From Brevipalpus yothersi (lineage: Eukaryota; Arthropoda; Arachnida; Trombidiformes; Tenuipalpidae): a DNA stretch of 64,000 nucleotides. The position numbers and the translations under genes were made by a program. The stretch covers positions 48,811-112,810 of the forward strand of contig QZCP01000020.1 of NCBI GenBank assembly GCA_003956705.1. Reading direction: 5' to 3'. Shown here piece by piece: positions 38,501-48,464 of this stretch; position 1 is the first letter of the stretch; every line of letters begins with the position of its first letter. The notes beneath the pieces are model-generated. The model saw only the letters and a program-made list of their open reading frames with translations, was not told the DNA's origin and did no database searches.

Positions 38501-39979
38501 TTTTCCGCTCGAAGAGCAATAGAAGACTTGAAGAGCGACAAAATCATTAACACACGAGAAGATCTTGTGTTTTTGTGGTGAAAGAAAATTGATAACATCA
38601 ATCGTATGCTGAGAGTATTCTGCTACTGGAGCTCAAATGAATTTTGCAAGACGTCTAGTTTAGTCGCTAAGCAATATTTATCTCTCTTGATATACTTGAT
38701 AAAAGTGTTGATTCCGGGCTCATCAAGAGAGAGAGAGAGGCATGAGATGAGGAAGTGCAATAGCACCATAACTGTGGGGTGAGATCAGAGAGCGTTTGTT
38801 TGAATGAAATTTTGCATCTCTCTCTCTGCTCACCACTCAAGTACCCTTGACAAGGATGATGCATTGAAATTCATCATTACCAAGAATCAAGGATCAAGAA
38901 TAAATCCAGGAAGACAAGCTCACGATCGCCCTCTATCATGAAATATACTTAGAAATCGAAATCGAAATCGCCTGCGGGCGTGCGAATAGTACTCAATTTT
39001 GATGACTCCAATCGGGAAAGTCTCAGCGAAGAATCACCAGATTCATGGAATCTGGATTCTCTCTCTCTCTCTCTCTCTCTCTTTGAATTGGCGAAGCCCT
39101 TCTTCGCCTCTCCACCTCTTACATGGGCGCACAGAGTTGTCCATGATACTTGGATCCTACTCTTCCTATGTTGCTAGGCCAGATTGAATGGTGGTTGGTG
39201 TGTGTGTGTTGGTGAGGAATGAATCATGAAGCGCAGAAAATTTTCCCTCTCCTCTATCCATCTTTCAACCATTTTTCATGCTGTAGCTGAAATTGACTGT
39301 GAGATGATATGTTATAATCATCATCATAATTGGCAAACTTTGGTCCTCTCTTGCAGCTTTCTAGGTGCAAATGCTAATGCAACGTAGAAAAATATGTGTG
39401 TGTTGTTGAGAAAGAGAGAGAGGAAAAAAAATGAGCTGATACAAGATTGCCTCTTTTCAGCGTCAGTTCTACTGACGTTAATGGCCTCTATTATCAGTCC
39501 TTTTTTTTCGGGCAAACAAGCCTGATAGGTACTCTGTTCGGGCGAAAATATTTCATTTTCATTTAATACATATTCCTTAAAGGCCACTCAGCAGATGGCG
39601 AAAGGAACCAAAAAAAGTGGACCCACCTCTATTAACCAGAATCTCTCTCTTTTTCTCTCTCTCTTGTAGTTGAGGGGGAGAGAGAAAGAGAGAGAGAAAT
39701 GAAGTAAGAACGAGTCCTAAAGTGTGTGACTTTTCTTGATCGTGGAAAGAATAAAAAAAGGTTAAATTTGCCTCCTTTGATCACCAAAAATTCCAGCCCA
39801 TAATGATACAATCTCACACCTTAATAACCAAGGATCAATGTATAAAAAATTGATTGCCATCAGAACGGGATTGTATTGGGGTATTGAAAATTTAAATTGT
39901 CCAGCACCACAGATGGAAGGAAGGAAGAGAGAGAGAGAGCACGAGGCTGTGTTTATTTACCTTCCGCGGAAGAGAGAGA

Positions 39980-39988
<9 letters not shown>

Positions 39989-40036
<48 letters not shown>
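39989..40036. repeat. (GA)n microsatellite
   Basis: About 24 GA units, within a longer purine-rich region from about 39910 to 40100. Confidence 0.96.
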
Positions 40037-40038
<2 letters not shown>

Positions 40039-41307
40039 TAGAGGGAGCCTTTGACAGGGAGAGAGAGAGTTGTCATGTTATTAGAGAAGAGAAGAGAGAA
40101 GATCAATTCTTATTCGTATACACAATCTGGGTCAATATTACTGAGTGAAAAAGAGTGAAGAAGAATTGGAATATATTTCATGTGAAATTTTTCTCTCTCC
40201 TCTACTCTCTACTTTAACCTTTACCTTGTGGCTATCTTAGTTTTCATTAATGTAAACCATGATGTTACACTATTTTGATTGAATATTTGTCTGTGCATAC
40301 AACGTGTGTGTGTATGTGTGTTTCACAGTATTCAAGCTAATTGATTATTTGATCACTTTGTTTTCCTCCTCTTCATCAGCTTTCTCTCTCTCTTTCTCCT
40401 TTTCTCTCTCTCTTCTCTCTTTCTGCTCCTCACTTGCTCCCCGCATCATCATTCATTAATTGTGTGTGGTGACTGTTGTGCATCACCTTGATCGGTCCTC
40501 TATTTCTACCACTTTTGGGATCATCATCATAAACATACACACACACCAATCAACAACTTTGTGAGAAAGAAAATATGTATGCTTAGCATATCGCTCAGCT
40601 TTTCTCTCTCTTTTTCACTCTCTTCTCTTTTCTCTTTCTTTTCATCCCAACACCATCTCATCATCAGAAGAAGCCAGGCAAAAGGATTGAGCTGATTATT
40701 GTTGTTGTTGTTGTTTCACTTATTAGTGGCCCTCTTTAGCCACTATCTATCTATCGCTTATTATTACTCTTCTTCCTCTGCTTTTTTTTCACATCTTGTT
40801 GTGAGGTCGCTCATCCTAATCAACACACATACACAACACCAAGTCAGCTCTTAACTTCACCAAGCTACTTCTTCCATCTATCTCTCTCTTTACTCTATGT
40901 AAGTGTGTGTGTGTGGATATATTGTGTGTGTGTGAATGCTGTGTGGTGAATGATACAAGTGTGTGTACCTTAAATATCATACCAACATCAACAACAATCA
41001 GATACTGTAGTTTTTGAGTTTGTATACTAAGCAATTATCAATTTGCAAAAGAGTCCATTCGGAGAGTAACATTTGAAGCATCAAAGCAATCTCTTTCTTT
41101 CTTCCTTCTCTCTCTCTCCACTATTGTTTGATTACACACACACACATACATATATATATACATATATTTTACTCTTCAGTAGAGTTTCATCTCTTACCCA
41201 ATCAACCAATCCAAGTACATAATCATATACATACCATACCATACCATTCATTAGTTTTTTTGTTGTGCAAGTAATCATCTGAATCAAATTAGACTGCAAG
41301 CATCATC

Positions 41308-42104
41308 ATGTCTTCACCAAGTCCAGGAAAAAGAAGAATGGATACTGATGTTCTCAAATTGATTGAAAGCAAACACGAGGTGACCATACTTGGTGGTTTA
41401 AACGAATTTTGCGTCAAATTTTACGGCCCTAAAAACACACCGTATGAAGGTGGTGTATGGAAAGTTCGAGTTGATTTACCCGAAAAATATCCATTCAAAT
41501 CTCCTTCCATTGGATTCATGAACAAAATATATCATCCCAATATCGATGAAGTTTCCGGTACAGTTTGCTTGGACGTTATCAATCAAGCGTGGACTGCATT
41601 ATACGATCTTTCAAATATATTCGAATCCTTTTTACCTCAATTACTTACTTACCCAAATCCGGTTGATCCACTGAACGGTGACGCTGCTGCCATGTATATC
41701 CATAAGCCCGAAGAATACAAGAGGAAAGTTACAGGTAAACCCGATCTTGCAAGGCGATAAGGTGATAGATAGCCTTGTCCTTACCACTCTATCATCATCA
41801 TGATCATACAGTCTACTTCATGGTTTCTTTCCTCTCTCTCTCTTTCTCTTTCTCTCTCCCTTTCATTCTCTCTCTCTCTCTCTTTTTATCTTTCTTTTTC
41901 TCTCTGCCTCTTTTCTTCTTCTTCTTCATCATCATCTACCTTCTGCCTTCCTGGTTATTCCTATTTTTCCTTCCTCCTTTCACAGAGTTTGTAAAGAAAT
42001 ACGCCACAGAAGAGGCTCTGAAGGAGCAAGATGATGATTCCTCTTCGGAAGAAAGTTCCATGAGCGATTTTTCGGATGATGAAACAAAAGCCATGGAAAT
42101 ATAA
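41308..42104 (+). CDS. UBE2H: Ubiquitin-conjugating enzyme E2 H
   Basis: Two exons, 41308-41734 and 41986-42104, with a 251-nt, CT-rich intron in phase 1. The product is 181 residues (human 183). It is a class III E2 that charges ubiquitin on its active Cys and works with the CTLH (GID) E3 complex. The sequence is nearly identical to the mammalian protein: the N-terminus MSSPSPGKRRMDTDV, the HPNIDEVSGTVCLDV active-site block with Cys at about residue 87, and the WTALYDL segment. The acidic tail, encoded mainly by exon 2, keeps YATEEALKEQ and ESSMSDFSDDE. The tail is phosphorylated by CK2 in other animals. The gene converges on the ClC gene, with about 630 bases between stop codons. Confidence 0.98.
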
Positions 42105-42390
42105 CTCTCTCTCTCTATCATATACACTTTCTCTCTTTATCATCACTTGCTATCATCGTCATTCGATTTCGATTATCATCTCTTCCTGATCTTCACCCAA
42201 TATCTTCACCGTGCATACAAAGACACCATATTATTCACGTCCATCTAGAAGTCATCTTTGTGGATCTTCATCATATTCAAGCCAAAACAATAATTTGATT
42301 GACTCTCGAGGCCCTAAAGCAGCTGGTTACTTGGGAAACGGATCAAACAATCATGAACCGTACATACATACATATATATATATAACTCTC

Positions 42391-42396
42391 TTTATT
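42391..42396 (-). other. Candidate poly(A) signal of the ClC gene
   Basis: AATAAA on the - strand about 340 bases after the ClC stop codon, in the intergenic gap shared with UBE2H. Confidence 0.5.
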
Positions 42397-42733
42397 GGGG
42401 AAAAAAATTCTTTTTCTTAAAATGATCCCAAGATTGGCTTCGATTGATGATTGATAACTCTGTTAACAAACTCTCATTCAGCAAGGAGTAGTTCACTAAA
42501 AAAAGTTTACTGGAAATGGAGTAAATTCCTTTCTGTAACCATTGCACGGTGTCTTGTTGGCTTACAAGTTAAACGTGGGTGCGCAATCGACGCTTCTACT
42601 CGCGTTTCTTTCCCATACTATCAAGGGCAAGGAGGCCAGCAAGTTTAACGAATACTTTTTTTTTGAGAATCGATTTGATTTCCTCCAAGAACGACTTGTG
42701 ATTAAGAGGGCTCCCACGCATTGGCTGTTCCCA

Positions 42734-45111
42734 TCAATTGAATAAGATTGAATCAGGGTCCTCATTGGACAACTGTTTAATGTGTCTAAGGACATCTTTC
42801 TTGGTTATTATACCCAACAAGCGTCTGTGAATAAGAAAAAAAATGAAAATCAATTCCGAAGGAAATTATCAATGCGTCAGTGAGGCTAATTTCAAACATG
42901 ATTCCTGATGGCTATACAAAGTGTGATGGTTATTACTTACCCATTATGAGTAACAAGAACTTGTCTTAAGCTGAGCTTACGAAACATGTCGATAACAGTT
43001 ACCATCGGAGTTCGATCGGTGATCGTTATTGGTGAGAGGTCCACTATTTTTCTCAAGTTCAATGGTTGAGGTAATCCATCACCTGACACCATATTCTCTG
43101 AGTCACCGTAAAATATAACTCGCGTATTCTTGTAGAGTTCATTAGTTCGTTTGGCAAAGCTTAATGCCGATTGTAGTTCTCTTCTGCTTACAAAACCTAC
43201 TAAATATTGTGACTCTTGTGAAACGACTACAGGATAGCCGTTATAATTGGAATTGCACAAAAGATTGTCTAAATCTTCGATGGTCATAGCATCTTGCGTG
43301 ATCAATATTAATGGCGTTTGATGCATTTTGGTGAGTTTCATGCAATCAGCAGCCACAGTTGTTGAAGAATATTCTTCTTTACTATCCAAAAAAGGATAAC
43401 CATTTAGCTGAATATGAGCATCATAGATCCCTTGCTTATCGAGAGCATCTCCCATCCACTTGGAAGCCATCACAGCAGACATGAGAGGAACAATAAATTC
43501 AACAGATCCGGTTAATTCAAACATTATCACAACTAGCGATACAGTCATCCGAGTAACGCCTGCCAAAGTTGCTGCAGCACCAACCATAGCATACAGTCCA
43601 GGCGTCATACAATTAACACCGGTTGAACAAGCGCCTTGAAAAAACCATAATTTAGGATAACGGAACGCAAGCTGTTCCATGAATATACCAATAACACGAC
43701 CCATGATCGCACCGAGAGACATGGATGGAATGAATATTCCGGTGGGTACTTTCATGCCGAAAGTGAACACAGTTATGACCAATTTGAAAATTAGGGCGAG
43801 AACCAGTAAATAAATTGATTTGTAAACACCAGGACCAGCCTCAGCGTTGTTAAGTAATTTTTTGTTAACATTAGTGAAATTTCTTTTGTAATCACAGAGA
43901 TCGGAAAAATCCACAATACCACATTGGGAGAAGAGTAGACGAATGAGATCTGAACTGTCCATTCGAGTGAATTCATTTGGAAAGGCGAGGAGGGCGGTTA
44001 TTGCGGCAACAACTATTACTTCGGTGATCGGATATTGGCCTAATTTGTTATCTTTTCGATACCTACACCATCGTATATTACCTTTGATTAAGATTGTCCC
44101 CAAAATTCCTCCACAAATACCGAGAAAAACGAACGGAATCAATTCGAATAGTACCCATGGTCGTGTATAGTCGACGTAAAATTTTACAAGATGCTCGTTA
44201 CCAAATGGATTGATACTTCGGAGAACAAAGGCAGCAATCAAGGCGCAGAAAAACGATCGCCACAGTGTTTTGAGAGGAAAATAGTTGGACACCTCTTCTA
44301 AACTGAATAATACGCCACCAATAGGTGCACCGAAGGCAACAGATACTCCAGCCGCAGAAGCTGCGGAAAGTATTTCCATCTTTTTCGCTTCATCTTTACC
44401 ATACTTAGCGAAACAGGGCCAATGAGTAAAAAAATTTCCAATACAACATGAAATATGTACAAGTGGTCCTTCTTTACCTAAACTCATACCAGAAGCAACC
44501 ACCAATGAAACACAAATAGATTTGATTATCAATGTCCACTTTCCCAGATACCCTTTGATCTGGAAACCAGAGAGAATTGATTTGATCTCCGGAATTCCCG
44601 ATCCACAAGCGTATGGTGCAAATGTTTTCACCAATAAAGCGGCCAATCCCGCTAGAGCTACACTAAAAAGTACATATATAACGTATGATATGAACACACC
44701 AACATAGCTATCTGGACTGTTAATACCCAACAGTTGAGGCCATGTTTTCCATTGGGCACAATTGTGCATTTCCAACATGGTATCATTTGATGACCAGCAA
44801 CACTGTTCTCGATTCAAATAGAATGCTTCTGGACATATTCCCTCCTTCAGATCTTTTAACCAACCAGTGCCAATATCGATAATACCGGCCACATAACCGG
44901 CCACCAAGCCGACAAATGATACACACAGCCAACCAGCCATGGGTATTGAGTATCCAGTTTGACGTTGAGATTTTCGAGTACCTCTGCCACTGTTATTTGA
45001 AAAAAATGATTCCCGCATATTGGATGATGAATAAATACTGCTTTTGCGGCTACTGGAACTACAGTGGCTGTCCTCCTCCTCCTCTCCTCCTAACAGTGGT
45101 TCTAAATCCAC
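42734..45111 (-). CDS. ClC-3/4/5-type intracellular Cl-/H+ exchanger
   Basis: Main exon 45111-42941 and last exon 42734-42824, joined in phase 2 across a 116-nt intron to complete the second CBS domain (HNG|RLLGIITKKDVLRHI). CLC-3/4/5 proteins exchange chloride for protons in endosomes. The chloride-binding GSGIPE and gating-glutamate GKEGPLVH blocks are present. So is the proton glutamate in FSLEEVSNYFP, which marks an exchanger rather than a channel. The rest of the membrane domain follows (FGMKVPTGIFIPS, GAAATLAGVTRMTVSL), then two CBS domains ending in DPDSILFN. The start is open. The frame continues upstream to a TAA near 45160 with no ATG, while the first in-frame ATG (45018, A at -3) would drop an acidic dileucine-like segment (DLEPLLGGEEEED). 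Either translation begins at 45018 or another exon exists. Confidence 0.93.
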
Positions 45112-45127
45112 TGGTAATCGCTTACTG

Positions 45128-45166
45128 TCACCAATCCAATCGAAATATTAATCGCCGCTCTATCAT
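45128..45166 (-). promoter_or_regulatory. Upstream ORF in the ClC leader
   Basis: ATG at 45166 opens 12 codons ending in TGA at 45128, before the first in-frame ClC ATG at 45018, and it has A at -3. If this stretch is in the mature 5' UTR, the uORF would lower ClC translation. A still shorter one (ATG TTG TAG) lies near 45236. Confidence 0.4.
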
Positions 45167-45651
45167 GCTGATGGATACACACACCTTCACCGTTGATACA
45201 CTTTCCGAAAATATTCTCTTTTGATCACTACAACATAGAAAAACAATTCACAAGATCACAAAATAATTTGATCACAATCAAGACAGATCTTTTGGACACA
45301 AATTATTCTTGTTTCAAATCAGCTAATCAAACTCAAACTCAAATTTTTTCTGATGCCAAGTTTCAGCGCCCTCAAACGGGTAAACTTTTTTTCAGAATGT
45401 TAACAATGTTGTAAAGTTTTGGAGTTTTAAAAGTTCCGTTAATTGAATTTTGTTTCCCGGTGACAATGATGTATCAATAAATCATTAACCACTTTTGGAG
45501 AAATGATGTAACAATTTAAAGTGTTGTTGAACATTGAGCGAGTTAAGTTGATGCGAGAAAATTTTTTGTAGAAGATGATTTTTGGTTAAAAAAAATAGCT
45601 TTCCTTTTATTGATTAAATCATCAATTCTAACGATGGGTAACGGGAAATGT

Positions 45652-47469
45652 TCATGGCTCTATGAAAGGTCCGCTTACGTCTGGAATGGGTGCTGATTCG
45701 GGACTCTCCGGTCTATCATTCAATGAATTTATGATACTCTTTATCGCTGCCATTGCTTCTCTGGCTGCCGGTAAAATCATATTGGGTGGAAGGAGGAAGC
45801 CAAAGCGGCCCTTGTCTCTTGATTCGAGAACGTAAACTGCTTTCGGCCTAAGAGTAACTTGAGTCCAATCGTCACTTCCTCCACTCGATGCATCTAAAAA
45901 AATTGCATAAAATGGTTCTTAGTTAAAATAATGCTTTGGGTGAAGTTTTCGGGTTAAAAAATATCGGATCGTGATTGAGGATCAGCATTGAAGATCCAGA
46001 AAGTTTATCGTGTTTATGAATTCATGGAAAAAAAATTATGATTCTCTTATTGATCTTTGAGAGAAAACAGATGTAGTTAGAAGAGAATTCTAGATGGGAG
46101 AAAAACTGCTCATCATCTTTCCAGCATAAAGAGCATCCACACGAGATGAGTTGACAATGGATCATTTTTATTCTTATCAATCTTTCGACAATGAGTAGAC
46201 AATAGCTTGGGTAACTATTGCCTCATATACCACGCTCATCACCTTCTGAACACATGATTAGAGATTCCATGGTTTCTACTTACAGACTACTTTAGCAGTT
46301 TGCCCGAAAGTGTAGCTTTCACCATATAATGATTGCATCTTTTTATTAGCCTCTCTGCTAATTTTGTAGCGTTGCTGATGGTCTGGCAAGTGTTTCTCGG
46401 TAAAACCATAGGGATAGGTGAAAGTTTGACCGTAAGAATGGATTGAAAAGTATACATGGATAGGAACATTATTATGAGCTGCCAACATGAAATTTTTGAA
46501 AGCTCGTGTTTCCGGCTCCGAAAATGCCCCTCTTCCACAGTAAGTCTCTGAACATGGATCTCGTGATGAGCCAACTCGACAAAAGTCGACATCAAAGTTG
46601 CGATTCAAATCAACACCTCTACACCTTGAGCCACCTGATCGATTCTTACGCCACATTCGATTCTTTTCCCATGTATATGCATAGCCATCAGGATTGAGAA
46701 TAGGAATAATATGAACACGATATTGTTCCAAAATTTGACTACTATCTTTGTTGAAAAGTAGTTCATATATAATGTAGAGACAAATCGCAGGAGATATCCA
46801 TTCTCTTGCATGAATACCACATTCGATCACCAAAGCACGATCTTGGGAACCATCTCTTTTTGGGCCAATTGAATTAAATGTAGTCGCTAGAATACTGCGG
46901 CCTTCTACACTTCTTCCAATTGAAGTCAAAACGAATCTATTCCCATTCTTACGGTGCCAGTCTCTCAGTAGAGTGAAGATGCTGGAGTATCTAAGATAGT
47001 TTTTGAAAATCATTGGAGTGGTAGCTGAGCGAATTTGACTGCTGTTAACTATTGCATCTGATTCACTTTCAACAAGGATTTCATCCAAATATTGTTGAAG
47101 AGAGGTGGATTTGATGCCATAAGTAATCGAACTCGCATTCATCGCTTCCAGAAATGAGCTTCCATCATCGCTTTCATCCACTGCAGCCAATACACAGGTA
47201 TTTGCTGCTCTAGGTTGAGTCCATAGGTCAACCTATGGGGATGAAAAATTTTTAATGGAATATTTTCATTCCAACTCTAGATCATTGGATAACAATACCT
47301 GAAATTTGTTTACCAGCCAAAGAAGGTGACCAATTTTCTCTTCCGTTTGAGCACATATTTTCACCACTTTTTTCGTTCTAAGCTCTTCTTCTGATGAGAC
47401 ACTTAAGACATTAGGGTAGGCTAATGAAATCACAATTAGACACAAGAATTTCCATAGATTAATGGTCAT
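45652..47469 (-). CDS. Secreted zinc carboxypeptidase, M14A family (carboxypeptidase B-like)
   Basis: Three exons: 47299-47469, about 46284-47232 and 45652-45893, in phases 0 and 1, giving about 453 residues. Exon 1 encodes a signal peptide (MTINLWKFLCLIVISLAYP). The activation propeptide follows, with the typical VDLWTQP turn. The catalytic domain has all the expected residues: zinc ligands in GIHAREWIS and SIHSYGQ, substrate Arg in MWRKNR, VDLNRNFD, the Tyr of VYASSGGSDDW, and the catalytic Glu in LESRDKGRFGF. Exon 3 carries the last two. The Asp just before DW corresponds to CPA position 255, where Asp marks CPB-type specificity for Lys/Arg. It is probably a digestive or extracellular enzyme. 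A - strand AATAAA lies about 45 bases after the stop. The gene starts divergently from the senataxin-like gene, about 1 kb away. The exon 2 end is uncertain by one base. Confidence 0.93.
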
Positions 47470-48464
47470 GAGAATGAGGTGAGCAACTCGCCAGTATACT
47501 GGTGGAGATACATTCAGAACGAATATTTTCTCACCTCATAGAACTTTATTTCAAGAGGCACCGAGCGTTAACATTTCATCATTGTACCATCACAATAGTG
47601 GAAACATTTGGGGTGATAAGCAGGAAAATATTCCAAATCAATCGTTTTTCTACTTCAAATCAGCGAACATTGGCATTGCGATTATATTTACTTTCCGATC
47701 GGATGTTCAAACAAAAGCACCCTGAAGCTTGTCCTCTTGTATAACTTTCTTTCACAAAATGAAAATAATTTCACTGTATCAGTCTAGTCTTTCGATGCCT
47801 AAAATGCCTGAACATAAACAATTTTGTTAATATCAAGAGTCATTTTATGTCCTCAAAGCCTTTTCTTTCCGATTCTTTGAGCTCCATTCCATTTCCAATT
47901 TCTTTTCGAATTTTCTCGCCAATAAACAATAGGGACAAAAAAAATATCTGTCCAAAATATTTTCGAATACTAAAAAATTGAAAAAAAGCTAATAAAAAGA
48001 ATTTCCACAAAAAAAGCTATTCTTGTCAAAATTTTTTCGCCTTTCTATTGGCCGCCCACTGCAAAATTAGTTGTTCCAAAAGAAATTCTCATTCTCAAGA
48101 AGCCGTGTTAATTCCCTCTCCTTGAGAATTTGAAATTGAAAATCTTCACATATTCCAAGGAATATTCTTTCCTCCAATTTCCACAAGTGCCTTTGAGAGA
48201 TGGCGCATTTTGGCGCTCTTAAAATCATTTTCAAACAATGTTTACCAAGCGTGTAAAGAAGAAGAAGGCAGTTGATGGAAGTTAACATTTTTTCGGCTTA
48301 TTTTTAATGATTGTTTGATGATAATTGGATGTTTGTTTATGTTTAATCTTTTTTGTACAAATAATTAAGTGTTGATAGAGGCTCTCTGTAGAGCTGTTTT
48401 TGTGTGACATAATTTTGATATCTGTTTATACATTCCATCGCCAAAGGTTGTGTACTGTGTGAAA
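47470..48464. promoter_or_regulatory. Divergent intergenic region between carboxypeptidase and senataxin-like genes
   Basis: About 1 kb between the two start codons, with transcription leaving in both directions. It is AT-rich with several A- and T-runs. I see no clear TATA box. Small open frames here do not look like genes. Confidence 0.45.

Larger units (their letters stand above)
35030..41200. other. Gene-free stretch of about 6 kb
   Basis: I see no supportable gene. Microsatellites occur at 35548-35579 (CT), 39061-39081 (CT) and 39989-40036 (GA). The last 800 bases are pyrimidine-rich and probably contain the promoter and 5' UTR of UBE2H. Confidence 0.55.

Noticed and set aside
45120..45165. 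Reading the ClC N-terminus further upstream as '..FDWIGDSKR', which resembles the DWI of vertebrate ClC-3/5
   Set aside because: A TAA lies directly before it in frame and there is no acceptor AG in between, so it cannot be joined to an upstream exon.
48425..48464. Longer start (GTG at 48450) for the senataxin-like protein
   Set aside because: A eukaryotic gene should start at ATG, and the first in-frame ATG is at 48465.
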